Positions 50,229 through 57,116 of a DNA stretch of 64,000 bases are shown one piece after another. Where the stretch lies: the IMG/VR virus record IMGVR_UViG_3300042511_000631, positions 32,519 to 96,518 of that record, one strand, 5' to 3'. The translations under genes and the position numbers were made by a program. The notes beneath the pieces were generated by a model. That model saw nothing but the letters and a program-made list of their open reading frames with translations, was not told the origin of the DNA and ran no database searches. How positions within the stretch are numbered: position 1 is the first letter of the stretch; every line of letters starts with the position of its first letter. The stretch is from a virus.

Positions 50229-51103
50229 GCGCTCACCTCTTCCTTGACCTCGGCGCCTGTAATACACGCAACCGCTTTTTGCGCCTTCGCGCTCGCCTTA
50301 AAGATTAGGCTGGTGTCATTTTTTAGCGCGGTGAGCCAATTCTTTACATAAGCGCCACTATTAGGCAGATCGAATTCGATTCCCGCGGTTGATAACAGCA
50401 TACATGAGCCTAATTCTGCTACCAATTCCTCTTTGGCGTATGACTCGCAACCAAACGCGCTTGGCTTGTCTGCGGAATCCTTCCAGCGATTCACGCGTGA
50501 TTCGTGACCTGTGGAGTGAATCATCTCATGCGCGAAAGTGTAAGCATGCTCGCCTGCGCTGTCGAATTGCTTAAGTGCTGGCAAGGTGATCGAATCTGCG
50601 CTAGGTGAATAAAATGCGCCCGCTTGCTCGCGATAGTAAAGTGTAGGGCGGTTTGCGTATCCTTCCCAGATCGCGTTAATACCTTCTAAAGGTGTTACAG
50701 GCTCGCGGGTGTCTAGGTACTTACTAGGCAATTCGACACCTTCGGTTTGATCTAGGTTGAATACGCTGTCTAACTTATACATGAAGAAAGATTTAGCTGG
50801 ATCGCCCGCTGGCACTTTCTTATCTATGCGCGACATGAACACCACCTTGGTGGCTTTCTCGCCTTTCTTAACGCTTCCGCCCAATTTCTTTGCTTGGTTG
50901 AAAGTAATCCATAGCGGGCGGGAATACTCTAAACCCGCGATAGATAATAGAAGGTTATTTATGCCTTGGTAAGGTTTGCCAGTTTGTAATGATGTCGGCA
51001 TATAGCCATCGGTTGCCCAACCCTTGCGCCATGGCGCATTGCCTTGTTCTAGTTCTGCCATGATCAACCCTGTAACCATGTCCTTGATTTCTGCTTGATT
51101 CAT
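50225..51103 (-). CDS. ArdC-like anti-restriction protein (ssDNA-binding plus zincin)
   Basis: The 292-residue product has the N-terminal ArdC domain: LEQGNAPWRKGW, KPYQGINNLLLSIAGLEYSR, LWITFNQAKKLGGSVKKGEK. A zinc peptidase-like domain follows, FAHEMIHSTGHESR (HExxH at 192-196). The distal YAKEELVAELGSCML supplies the third ligand Glu. ArdC proteins protect incoming DNA from restriction. GATAGGGGAT is the leader/RBS element. Host-defence evasion is the probable role. Confidence 0.88.
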   Translation of the reverse strand: MNQAEIKDMVTGLIMAELEQGNAPWRKGWATDGYMPTSLQTGKPYQGINNLLLSIAGLEYSRPLWITFNQAKKLGGSVKKGEKATKVVFMSRIDKKVPAGDPAKSFFMYKLDSVFNLDQTEGVELPSKYLDTREPVTPLEGINAIWEGYANRPTLYYREQAGAFYSPSADSITLPALKQFDSAGEHAYTFAHEMIHSTGHESRVNRWKDSADKPSAFGCESYAKEELVAELGSCMLLSTAGIEFDLPNSGAYVKNWLTALKNDTSLIFKASAKAQKAVACITGAEVKEEVSA

Positions 51104-51214
51104 TTCTATCCCCTATCAAAGGTCACCCGATTAGGTGATGAGATGAAGGTATTCTCTATCTCTATGAATTACAAGCCACGCGCCCATTTATTAGGTAACG
51201 ATTAGATAACGATT

Positions 51215-51258
51215 TAATCCACAGCTTTATACACAGGCTGTGGATAACCTGTGGATAA
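51215..51258. promoter_or_regulatory. Cluster of four DnaA boxes
   Basis: TAATCCACA (51215-51223) and TTATACACA (51227-51235) lie on the plus strand; TGTGGATAA at 51239-51247 and 51250-51258 are TTATCCACA on the minus strand. Three match the DnaA consensus TTATNCACA and one has a single mismatch. Spacing of 11-12 bp puts them on one helix face. AT-rich ATAACGATTTA lies beside them. Candidate origin or DnaA-controlled promoter. Confidence 0.7.
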
Positions 51259-51266
51259 CTCTCTCC

Positions 51267-51309
51267 ACCCTATCCCGAAGGGATAAGGGGTGGGAGGGCC
51301 AACACAAAC
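51267..51309. repeat. 43-bp intergenic repeat, copy 5
   Basis: It starts ACCCTATCCCGAAGGGATAA and ends GGGCCAACACAAAC, with GGGTGGGAGGG in the centre instead of GGGAGGGTGGG. It directly follows the DnaA boxes. Confidence 0.9.
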
Positions 51310-51341
51310 ATTAGGCATCGGGAAATATTATTTGGCGCCCT

Positions 51342-51374
51342 AAAAAAAAGAACCCCCGCTGGGTGCGGGGGCTC
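51342..51374 (-). terminator. Intrinsic terminator of the rightmost minus operon
   Basis: On the minus strand GAGCCCCCGC pairs with GCGGGGGTTC around ACCCA, followed by eight Ts. Strong. Confidence 0.9.
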
Positions 51375-51390
51375 GATCGATAGGGTTTAT

Positions 51391-51495
51391 CTAAACAGCT
51401 TCACAATCATGTCCGTAATACCACTCACTAGCCTCATTTTCGTTGGCCAGATTAAATATCTTCCAACAGTGCGCGCATCTAATAACAGCTTTCAT
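51391..51495 (-). CDS. Miniature zinc-binding protein
   Basis: The 34-residue product is MKAVIRCAHCWKIFNLANEN, then EASEWYYGHDCEAV. CxxC plus a later H and C could bind zinc. AAAGGT precedes the ATG, and a 23-bp hairpin sits 27 bases upstream. Confidence 0.52.
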   Translation of the reverse strand: MKAVIRCAHCWKIFNLANENEASEWYYGHDCEAV

Positions 51496-51522
51496 TTTTT
51501 TACCTTTCTAAAGTTGATGTGG

Positions 51523-51545
51523 TGAGCCTTTTAAACCCATGCTCA
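51523..51545 (-). repeat. 23-bp leader hairpin, copy 2
   Basis: TGAGCCTTTTAAACCCATGC followed by TCA; arms TGAGC/GCTCA. It lies 28 bases before the start at 51495. Identical to copy 3. Confidence 0.8.
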
Positions 51546-51555
51546 GGGGCTAGTG

Positions 51556-51693
51556 CTATAACTGCGCTAACAAGCCGTTGTATTCATCCCATGTAATTTG
51601 CTTGGTGTAAAACTGAATTCCTAGTGCTATTTCTTTTTGTTTGCGATCTTCCGGGCCGGAAACAAAAGTTTCGTACCAAGTAGCGTAATCCAT
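51556..51693 (-). CDS. Unknown 45-residue protein
   Basis: The product is MDYATWYETFVSGPEDRKQK, then EIALGIQFYTKQITWDEYNG and LLAQL. AGAAAGGA is the ribosome-binding site. A helical hairpin is likely; function unknown. Confidence 0.55.
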   Translation of the reverse strand: MDYATWYETFVSGPEDRKQKEIALGIQFYTKQITWDEYNGLLAQL

Positions 51694-51718
51694 TTTATAA
51701 TCCTTTCTAGTAAGAGGG

Positions 51719-51741
51719 TGAGCCTTTTAAACCCATGCTCA
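51719..51741 (-). repeat. 23-bp leader hairpin, copy 3
   Basis: Identical to copy 2 (TGAGC/GCTCA arms), 26 bases before the start at 51693. The copies keep the same distance to the start codon, implying an RNA-level role. Confidence 0.8.
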
Positions 51742-51753
51742 GGGGTGGGGATC

Positions 51754-52116
51754 TTAGTAGTCTAGAGTTTCGTAATTCTCTAGGTAAGCGATATCCGATT
51801 CGGCAGCGGGGGTGCTGTAAATGCGGATAGATGAAGGAACCATGTCGTAAAGGTTTTCATCGGCAAGTTCGTAAGCCTTTTCAGATGAGCGGGCTTTTAC
51901 AGTAATTTCAGCGGTGTAAAGGAAAGAAACCTTTACAGGGAACTCAGTTTCTAGCCCCTCAAGTCCTAGGCTTTCTAGGAACTCATTTGCGGTGTCCTCG
52001 TCAATGTCATTGTCATTAACAAAGTCAATGAAGGTGGTGCGAACCTGCTCCTTGTAATCAACCAAGGCGTTACGAGTTGCGTTGAGTAACGCAATCGTTT
52101 CTGGCGCGATGTCCAT
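51754..52116 (-). CDS. Unknown protein, first gene of rightmost minus operon
   Basis: Start ATG 52116 with GGGGAT upstream, rather than 52131. The 120-residue product has an N-terminal helix (APETIALLNATRNALVDYKE) and an acidic middle. FPVKVSFLYTAEITVKARSS and SEKAYELADENLYD follow, a pattern seen in small phage proteins. Function unknown. Confidence 0.62.
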   Translation of the reverse strand: MDIAPETIALLNATRNALVDYKEQVRTTFIDFVNDNDIDEDTANEFLESLGLEGLETEFPVKVSFLYTAEITVKARSSEKAYELADENLYDMVPSSIRIYSTPAAESDIAYLENYETLDY

Positions 52117-52163
52117 TTTATCCCCTATCAAGAGATTAAGTACCAGCGGTTGCTGATAGGTGT

Positions 52164-52204
52164 ATTTTGACAGGTAGCAAGTAGTGAGTCAATAGCGACA
52201 CGCC
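52164..52204 (-). promoter_or_regulatory. Promoter with adjacent CGACACGCC operator
   Basis: On the minus strand TTGACT (52192-52187), a 17-bp spacer and CAAAAT (52169-52164) form a good promoter. CGACACGCC (52196-52204) ends 4 bases upstream of the -35. ATCGTTATAA repeats lie beyond. Same plan as operons 2-4. Confidence 0.68.
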
Positions 52205-52369
52205 CATGTCGTATCATCGTTATAAGATCGTTATAAATGACCCCCCCTAGGGTTAATCGAACGCCTGTTCGAGATCTCCACCAAGGGCTAGCCGTACCTA
52301 ACATGTAGCCCTCAAAGCAGTAGCCTAAAATGACCGGGGGGTGCTAAAAATTTTAATGAGGTTACCTAC

Positions 52370-52400
52370 TTGACAAGACAGTAGCCCATATTGTTAAACT
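52370..52400 (+). promoter_or_regulatory. Promoter for the rightward accessory operon
   Basis: TTGACA (52370-52375), then TAAACT (52395-52400) with a 19-bp spacer, 6 nt before the ATG at 52407. It is divergent from the minus-strand promoter at 52192; the 170 bases between hold ATCGTTATAA repeats and a C-tract. Confidence 0.55.
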
Positions 52401-52406
52401 GCGGGG

Positions 52407-52598
52407 ATGACAAACGAAGAGCTTATGTATGAGATAGAGCATTACTTGGCGGGGTCGCTAGAAAGCGGCAAGAGAAGCTGGAGAGGATTAGCTGCGGTGG
52501 CCAGATTGCACAAGCAACGAGAGGACAATTCTTGTCAACACTGTGTTACTTTCTACCCTTGCTCAACTATTAAAGCGATCGAGGCCGAGTTAGCGTGA
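52407..52598 (+). CDS. Small Cys-containing protein, actinobacterial type
   Basis: The 63-residue product is helical, then ends REDNSCQHCVTFYPCSTIKA followed by IEAELA. C-x2-C-x5-C near the end resembles small actinobacterial proteins of unknown function. Leaderless promoter geometry. The next gene overlaps by 4 bases. Confidence 0.6.
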   Translation: MTNEELMYEIEHYLAGSLESGKRSWRGLAAVARLHKQREDNSCQHCVTFYPCSTIKAIEAELA

Positions 52599-52768
52599 CG
52601 GAGAAGTTAATTACAGAGAAGCAAAAGTCAAAGCTTAAGAAGCTACTTGGCGCTCATGGCGTGGTCAAAGACCTAGATGGCTTAACCAAGGGCCAAGCGC
52701 AGCTAATGATAAATCGCCATCAGAAGTGGCATAAGCTAACCGATGAAGAGAAGGCTAAGCTAGCCTAA
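52595..52768 (+). CDS. Unknown 57-residue basic protein (GTG start)
   Basis: The product is VTEKLITEKQKSKLKKLLGA, then HGVVKDLDGLTKGQAQLMIN and RHQKWHKLTDEEKAKLA. GTGA overlap supports co-translation. DNA-binding is possible from charge and the helix-turn-like middle. Confidence 0.58.
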   Translation: MTEKLITEKQKSKLKKLLGAHGVVKDLDGLTKGQAQLMINRHQKWHKLTDEEKAKLA

Positions 52769-52846
52769 GGGGCCGGTGTCGCAACCGCGGTGTAGTTACC
52801 CTAGTTTTTCGCCTTCGAAAGTAACCGCCATTGCTATACTCAACTC

Positions 52847-52936
52847 ATGTGTAGAGAGTGCGGCAACTGTGCAACCGAACATGGTGCTCGAACAATTGAT
52901 GATGCAGTTGATGCCGTTTTAGACGCTCCCATTTAG
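52847..52936 (+). CDS. Micro-protein with CxxCxxC
   Basis: The 29-residue product is MCRECGNCATEHGARTIDDA followed by VDAVLDAPI. TATACT lies exactly 6 nt before ATG, a good leaderless -10. Very short, so moderate confidence only. Confidence 0.45.
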   Translation: MCRECGNCATEHGARTIDDAVDAVLDAPI

Positions 52937-52948
52937 TACCCTGTGCCT

Positions 52949-53176
52949 GTGACTTTTAACTCCTGGCTATTTGATAATATGGATACGCCTTCCCGCGCCA
53001 CAATATTTGGCAAAGTCATTTGGGCAGATATAAATAATGGCTGCGGCAGCAGTAAGTTCACCGCCGTTGATTGGCGTAGTCACTTTGAAGATAAACACCC
53101 AGAGCGCTGTAAAAAGCTTACAGATATGCTTTTACTGGCTTACGTCGAATACGCGCTGACTTTTAACTCCAAGTAG
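52949..53176 (+). CDS. Unknown small protein (GTG start)
   Basis: I choose GTG 52949 because TACCCT lies 6 nt upstream; GTG 52943 is the alternative. The ~75-residue product has FNSWLFDNMDTPSRATIFGK, VIWADINNGCGSSKFTAVDW and HFEDKHPERCKKLTDML. Not recognised. Confidence 0.58.
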   Translation: MTFNSWLFDNMDTPSRATIFGKVIWADINNGCGSSKFTAVDWRSHFEDKHPERCKKLTDMLLLAYVEYALTFNSK

Positions 53177-53190
53177 GGCAAACTTTATCT

Positions 53191-53382
53191 ATGGCTGAAG
53201 ATAGAGCACGTGATAAGAGACGCGTTATTGATTTAACAGCGACCGCACGTAACAAAAGACTTAACGGCCGTGTTCAACCAGTTGAGGCAAGCTCAACTCA
53301 TAAGCATGAAGATGAAGCTTTAGATATTCATAAGCCAAAACTAATCGCCGGCCCAGGCTGGATGGGGGAAAATAAAGAATGA
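53191..53382 (+). CDS. Small basic protein with DRARD N-terminal tag
   Basis: The 63-residue product starts MAEDRARDKRRVIDLTA, like the product at 34957. A polar, His-containing body ending AGPGWMGENKE follows. The shared tag links this cluster with the one at 32-35 kb, across the minus-strand block. Confidence 0.6.
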   Translation: MAEDRARDKRRVIDLTATARNKRLNGRVQPVEASSTHKHEDEALDIHKPKLIAGPGWMGENKE

Positions 53383-53711
53383 TTTCTACACCGCGTCAAT
53401 TTATGCCGCCTAGAACTGACCCTCAACGCACTGAGCAAATGAAACAATCTCCGTTACCTTTTGCTAAGCAACCTGTTTCACAACCTGGTTTCGTACCAGA
53501 TATGAGCGTTCCTGGCGGTGGAGCGTTTATTACTCGACCACCAGCTGGTCCACGTTACCTTGGCAACAAAGTTGAAGACATGCGCGTACCGGGCGGATTT
53601 AAAAAAATTCCTGTTGCACAACCTCCAAAATTTGTACCAGACATGCGTAAGCCTGGCGGAGATGCTAAAGGCGCTATGGCATGGATGAAGAAAAACCCAA
53701 CAAAGAAATAA
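53379..53711 (+). CDS. Protein with repeated PDM-PGG motif
   Basis: The 110-residue product has three copies of a short motif, FVPDMSVPGG, VEDMRVPGG and FVPDMRKPGG, separated by Pro-rich linkers. It ends in a basic helix (AMAWMKKNPTKK). Repeats suggest a scaffold or virion decoration. Not recognised. Confidence 0.58.
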   Translation: MISTPRQFMPPRTDPQRTEQMKQSPLPFAKQPVSQPGFVPDMSVPGGGAFITRPPAGPRYLGNKVEDMRVPGGFKKIPVAQPPKFVPDMRKPGGDAKGAMAWMKKNPTKK

Positions 53712-53712
53712 T

Positions 53713-53976
53713 ATGGCTAAGTCAGAAGCGTGGACACGCAAAGAAGGACAGAACCCTGAAGGTGGTTTAAACGCTAAAGGCCGTGCTTCTTTAAAAGCTA
53801 AAGGTCAAAATATTAAACCTCCTGTTTCAAAAGAGAAAGCAGCTAAGTCTCCTAAGTCAGCTGCGCGTCGTAAATCATATTGTGCTCGTTCTGCCGGACA
53901 AGCTAAAGACTTTCCTAAGGCAGCAGCAGATCCAAACAGCCGTTTGAACAAAGCTCGCAGAAAATGGGACTGCTAA
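53713..53976 (+). CDS. DUF6321-like phage protein
   Basis: The 87-residue product reads EAWTRKEGQNPEGGLNAKGR, then ARRKSYCARSAGQAKDFPKA and LNKARRKWDC. This matches a conserved phage family of unknown function (DUF6321-like), with invariant-looking WTRKEG and SYCAR. Very basic; nucleic-acid binding is plausible. Confidence 0.72.
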   Translation: MAKSEAWTRKEGQNPEGGLNAKGRASLKAKGQNIKPPVSKEKAAKSPKSAARRKSYCARSAGQAKDFPKAAADPNSRLNKARRKWDC

Positions 53977-53986
53977 AGTGGACAAC

Positions 53987-54142
53987 ATGAAAACATGTAA
54001 AGTTATTAATTGCGAAAACACTTCGATAGTTTACTCAGGGACAGACGCTTTATGTCTCGGTGGGATTCCGACTGAAACGTATTGCTACACGTGTGCTAAT
54101 GCTTATGCACAAATAGATAGAGATATGTCCGAGGTGCTCTAA
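53987..54142 (+). CDS. Small zinc-binding protein
   Basis: The 51-residue product is MKTCKVINCENTSIVYSG, then DALCLGGIPTETYCYTCANA and a helix. Five Cys suggest a zinc ribbon. GTG 53978 is an alternative start. Stop overlaps the next ATG (TAATG). Confidence 0.58.
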   Translation: MKTCKVINCENTSIVYSGTDALCLGGIPTETYCYTCANAYAQIDRDMSEVL

Positions 54143-54390
54143 TGTTAAAACCTGGACGTCAATGGTCAATTAAAGCTGATGGTATGCCCGAACCAATGCC
54201 GCCTTCAGCATTTGCAAACCCAACACCAACACCAACATCAAAACTAACGCCAAAGCCAACACCTAAGCCTAAAAAGTTATATGTAGGCAGGGGAGGTATG
54301 CCTGAGTACAAACCTGTCGGTTCAGGTAACTCTGCAGCAGTTGGTGGTATTTCAGGCGGAAGCAGTAACGCAATGTTTGGATTACTATGA
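54142..54390 (+). CDS. Unknown Pro/Thr-rich protein
   Basis: The 82-residue product has a PTPTP-type linker (NPTPTPTSKLTPKPTPKPKK) and a Gly/Ser-rich end (VGGISGGSSNAMFGLL). No fold visible; possibly a virion linker protein. Confidence 0.55.
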   Translation: MLKPGRQWSIKADGMPEPMPPSAFANPTPTPTSKLTPKPTPKPKKLYVGRGGMPEYKPVGSGNSAAVGGISGGSSNAMFGLL

Positions 54391-54575
54391 GTAAAGTTAT
54401 TAAAGCTGCTGGAGAAAAGCACACTATTAAGAAGAACAAAAATGGTGAAGTTATTGTTGATCATGCCGGTAAAAAGGGCAAGTACGATAAGATTAACCTG
54501 ACAAAGAAGGCCGGGTCTAAGACAATTAAGCAAGGCGTTCAAGCTACTAAAGAATGGCATAAGAACAATGGCTGA
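54387..54575 (+). CDS. Unknown small basic protein
   Basis: The 62-residue Lys-rich product has KHTIKKNKNGEVIVDHAGKK and SKTIKQGVQATKEWHKNNG. ATGA overlap with the previous gene. The first part looks like a small beta hairpin. Confidence 0.56.
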   Translation: MSKVIKAAGEKHTIKKNKNGEVIVDHAGKKGKYDKINLTKKAGSKTIKQGVQATKEWHKNNG

Positions 54576-54837
54576 GTCCCGAAATGGTTCTTTTTATGAA
54601 GGTAAGACTCCCACGCTTCTAGATGTGCATGAGGCATATACCTCTGGAAAAATTCCAATGGAAGAAGCTCAAGATTTAAACGTTAAATACGATCCTAGTA
54701 AAGTTACAAATGTTTTTAAAAGAGGAGACACAAAATATGTTCAAAAAAGAACTCAAGCTCACATGTTAAACTCTGTACTTAAACAAAAAAAGTTAGGCAA
54801 AGGGCGATACGCAAAAAAGAAGGATGACAATGGCTAA
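54568..54837 (+). CDS. Small basic protein with SHOCT-like motif
   Basis: The 89-residue product has TLLDVHEAYTSGKIPMEEAQ, DLNVKYDPSKV, then a basic end (KLGKGRYAKKKDDNG). The D-V-x2-A-x3-GKI-x2-EEA pattern is shared with the products at 32773 and 61291. Confidence 0.6.
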   Translation: MAESRNGSFYEGKTPTLLDVHEAYTSGKIPMEEAQDLNVKYDPSKVTNVFKRGDTKYVQKRTQAHMLNSVLKQKKLGKGRYAKKKDDNG

Positions 54838-55360
54838 GCCAAAGACCACTAATACATCTACACCTAAAGCGCCAAAGACTAAAGTCACCACTACGGAGAC
54901 ACCTAAAGCGCCAAAGACTAAAACTACTCGCGTAGACACTAATAAGTGGATGGGTACTTCTCCGCTTTCTGGCTCTGGTCAATCATGGTCTGCTTGGGGT
55001 AAGTCAAACCCTAACCGCGCTCTCAACGCAGCTCTAGCTGATGACCGCTTGCGTAAAACTCCGCGAGAAACAGCTAAGACAAATAGATTTAAAGAAGACG
55101 GCACAACCGAGGATCCTAAGCGCGAAGAGGCTGTACAAGCTTGGCGAGGCTTGCGCCCTCTATCTGGCAAGGGAACCTCTAAGTCAGAAGAAGAGAAAGA
55201 AATTCGCCGTAAGAAAATGATTAAGTGGGCTAAAGATAACCCTAACGCCCGCGATAACGCCCGTACAGCTCTTGGTAGAGAGCTAACCCGCGATGGTGAA
55301 ACCCCTGCCGCTAAAGCAAAAAAGAAAACAGCGCCAAAAAAGAAATCTAAGAAGCGATGA
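54830..55360 (+). CDS. Lys/Thr-rich protein with tandem TPKAPKTK repeat
   Basis: ATG 54830 with AAGGATGAC upstream is preferred to 54824. The 176-residue product has TPKAPKTK twice near the N-terminus and a helical middle (SNPNRALNAALADDRLRKTP). A similar KDNPNARDNARTALGRELT and a polylysine end (KKKTAPKKKSKKR) follow. Histone-tail-like; possible DNA-packing virion protein. Confidence 0.58.
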   Translation: MAKPKTTNTSTPKAPKTKVTTTETPKAPKTKTTRVDTNKWMGTSPLSGSGQSWSAWGKSNPNRALNAALADDRLRKTPRETAKTNRFKEDGTTEDPKREEAVQAWRGLRPLSGKGTSKSEEEKEIRRKKMIKWAKDNPNARDNARTALGRELTRDGETPAAKAKKKTAPKKKSKKR

Positions 55361-55548
55361 AAGATCCAGCACTAGGCCGCACCCGCGCTGAAAACAGCGG
55401 CGTAACCCCACCAGTAAGCCGTAATAAAGAATTTAGAAACATAAACGTAGGCATGTTTGCGGGGCCACGCCCCACCTATGGCCGATACAATGTATCCGAG
55501 CAAGCAGCGGATGTTTTAAACAGGTCGCTTAATAAGAAGACGAGGTAG
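55357..55548 (+). CDS. Unknown small protein
   Basis: The 63-residue product has MKDPALGRTRAENSGVTPPV and FAGPRPTYGRYNVSEQAADV, ending basic. ATGA overlap with the previous gene. The N-terminus is loosely similar to the DRA-tag proteins. Confidence 0.55.
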   Translation: MKDPALGRTRAENSGVTPPVSRNKEFRNINVGMFAGPRPTYGRYNVSEQAADVLNRSLNKKTR

Positions 55549-55550
55549 TC

Positions 55551-56321
55551 ATGGAGCGCGGACAACAATTTAATACACCTAAGTTGCCAGAATTACCGCC
55601 CCAACAAAGTTTTGGCGAGGAAGTGGCTGGACTTGCCGGAATAGTTACTCGCGCCGTTACAGGTGCTCCAGGCTTTAATATTTACAAAGAGATATTAGGT
55701 GACAAGCCTCGCACTTGGAATGGTACAACTATGTACAACCCAGACGCAAGTGTAAAAGACTGGGCCAAAGATATTTTAACAAGCGCTGCGTTGGTAGTAG
55801 GAGCAAAAGGCGGAGGCGCAGGTAGAACTGTTGTTAAAAGCCCTACAAAAGCAACTACAAAAGCAACTACAGGTGCAACAGCGGCAACGTCAGGCTCAAA
55901 AGCAACTGCTAGTGCGCCAACTACTCCAAAAGTTCCAACCCCAACTGCTGGTCCAAAGCCTACCGCCCCTACTCCACCAAAGGTAACAACTCCTACTCCA
56001 CCAAAAACAACAACTAAAGCTCCAGTAAACACAAAACCACTAGATGATTTGTTCTTTCCAACTTCTAGTAAAAATGCAGTTGTAAAACCCAAGCCTGAAG
56101 TTGTTGCTCCAAAACGCACAACAAAAATGACTACTAAAAAGAAAACTGAAGAAAAGCCAGTAGTCACAGCTAAAACAAAACAAGAGGCTAAAGCAGATAA
56201 GCGTGCAAAAAGAACTAAGGCTGCAAAGACAGCTGCACTGTCTGCTTTAGGTGCCGCGTTACTTGCTAAAGGTAAAGACAATAGCGGTGAAGAAGGCTGG
56301 AAGCCTAGTGGTGTAGTCTAA
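55551..56321 (+). CDS. Ala/Thr/Pro/Lys-rich protein
   Basis: The 256-residue product has a folded-looking N-terminal ~85 residues (FGEEVAGLAGIVTRAVTG, PGFNIYKEILGDKPRTWNG, VKDWAKDILTSAALVVGAKG). A long Pro/Thr linker and a basic Ala-rich helix (TKAAKTAALSALGAALLAKG) follow. It may be a virion or envelope-associated protein. Family not recognised. Confidence 0.58.
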   Translation: MERGQQFNTPKLPELPPQQSFGEEVAGLAGIVTRAVTGAPGFNIYKEILGDKPRTWNGTTMYNPDASVKDWAKDILTSAALVVGAKGGGAGRTVVKSPTKATTKATTGATAATSGSKATASAPTTPKVPTPTAGPKPTAPTPPKVTTPTPPKTTTKAPVNTKPLDDLFFPTSSKNAVVKPKPEVVAPKRTTKMTTKKKTEEKPVVTAKTKQEAKADKRAKRTKAAKTAALSALGAALLAKGKDNSGEEGWKPSGVV

Positions 56322-56325
56322 AGCC

Positions 56326-56619
56326 ATGGCAGAGACAAAGAAGTTTGGACCGTACAAAGGATCTGATGCGAATGGAGGTCGTCCTATCTACGTCTACAAG
56401 AAAAAAGTAGACGGTAAATGGGTTACTACATCGAAGAATAAGGCTCGCGCCGACTATGAATCAGAAAACGGTAAGATCAAATCGAAGAATAAAACGGTTG
56501 ATCACAAAGATAATAACCACAGTAATGACTCTAAGGGCAATCTTCGCATCTTAGATAAAGGTAAGAACACCGCCAAAGAAAACAAGCGCCGGGCAGGCAA
56601 AAAGGAGAATGAAAAATGA
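56326..56619 (+). CDS. Small HNH endonuclease-like protein
   Basis: The 97-residue product has a basic beta N-terminus (YKGSDANGGRPIYVYKKKV), then TVDHKDNNHSNDSKGNLRIL and GKNTAKENKRR. DHKDNN plus NLRIL and N in the final helix match the HNH_3-type active site. It is compact and freestanding, perhaps homing-type. No intron or repeat flanks are visible. Confidence 0.75.
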   Translation: MAETKKFGPYKGSDANGGRPIYVYKKKVDGKWVTTSKNKARADYESENGKIKSKNKTVDHKDNNHSNDSKGNLRILDKGKNTAKENKRRAGKKENEK

Positions 56620-57113
56620 TATTAACTTCAAATCAATTTGATAGCGATGGGGCTACTCTTCCAGCCACACCGGCTGTTCCACTTGCACCAACAGCAAGCA
56701 TTGAGCCAGTAAAAGCTGCGCCAAAGGCTGCACCAAAAGCTGCACCAACAAAAGCTATTGACAAGAGTAACTGGAACCGCAATATTAAAGTTCGTCAATC
56801 TACAATTGACGAACTTAAAAAAGGCGGAATTAAATCGGCTGCCGCAATGTCTAAGGTTAACGCTGGCGCAGATCAAGGAGGAATGGTTGGAGAGTACCAA
56901 GAAGCAACTAAGCGACTTTACCCAAAGGCTTACACAGCAGCTCCTAGCAAGGTAACTGGCAACCGAGTTGATAATAAAGATCCTAAATCACCTTACCCTT
57001 TTGGCGGGTTTACTCAAACTCCCAATAAGGCTAAGGCTAAGCCTAAGCTTAAGCTTAAGCCTAACCCTAGTGGCGCCGCCGGACAAGCTCCATTTATTCC
57101 AGTAACGCCATAA
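56616..57113 (+). CDS. Unknown Ala/Pro/Lys-rich protein
   Basis: The 165-residue product has an Ala/Pro-rich N-terminus with KAAPKAAPKAAPTK. It then has NWNRNIKVRQSTIDELKKGG, GEYQEATKRLYPKA and a Lys/Pro tail. ATGA overlap with the HNH gene. Not recognised. Confidence 0.56.
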   Translation: MILTSNQFDSDGATLPATPAVPLAPTASIEPVKAAPKAAPKAAPTKAIDKSNWNRNIKVRQSTIDELKKGGIKSAAAMSKVNAGADQGGMVGEYQEATKRLYPKAYTAAPSKVTGNRVDNKDPKSPYPFGGFTQTPNKAKAKPKLKLKPNPSGAAGQAPFIPVTP

Positions 57114-57116
57114 ATT

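Noticed and set aside
46144-51309. CRISPR array from the 43-bp repeats
   Set aside because: The copies are more than 1 kb apart with genes between them, so there are no spacers.
55682-56281. 199-residue minus-strand open frame
   Set aside because: It is a Val/Phe/Gly-rich shadow of the Thr/Pro/Lys-rich plus-strand gene, without ribosome-binding site.
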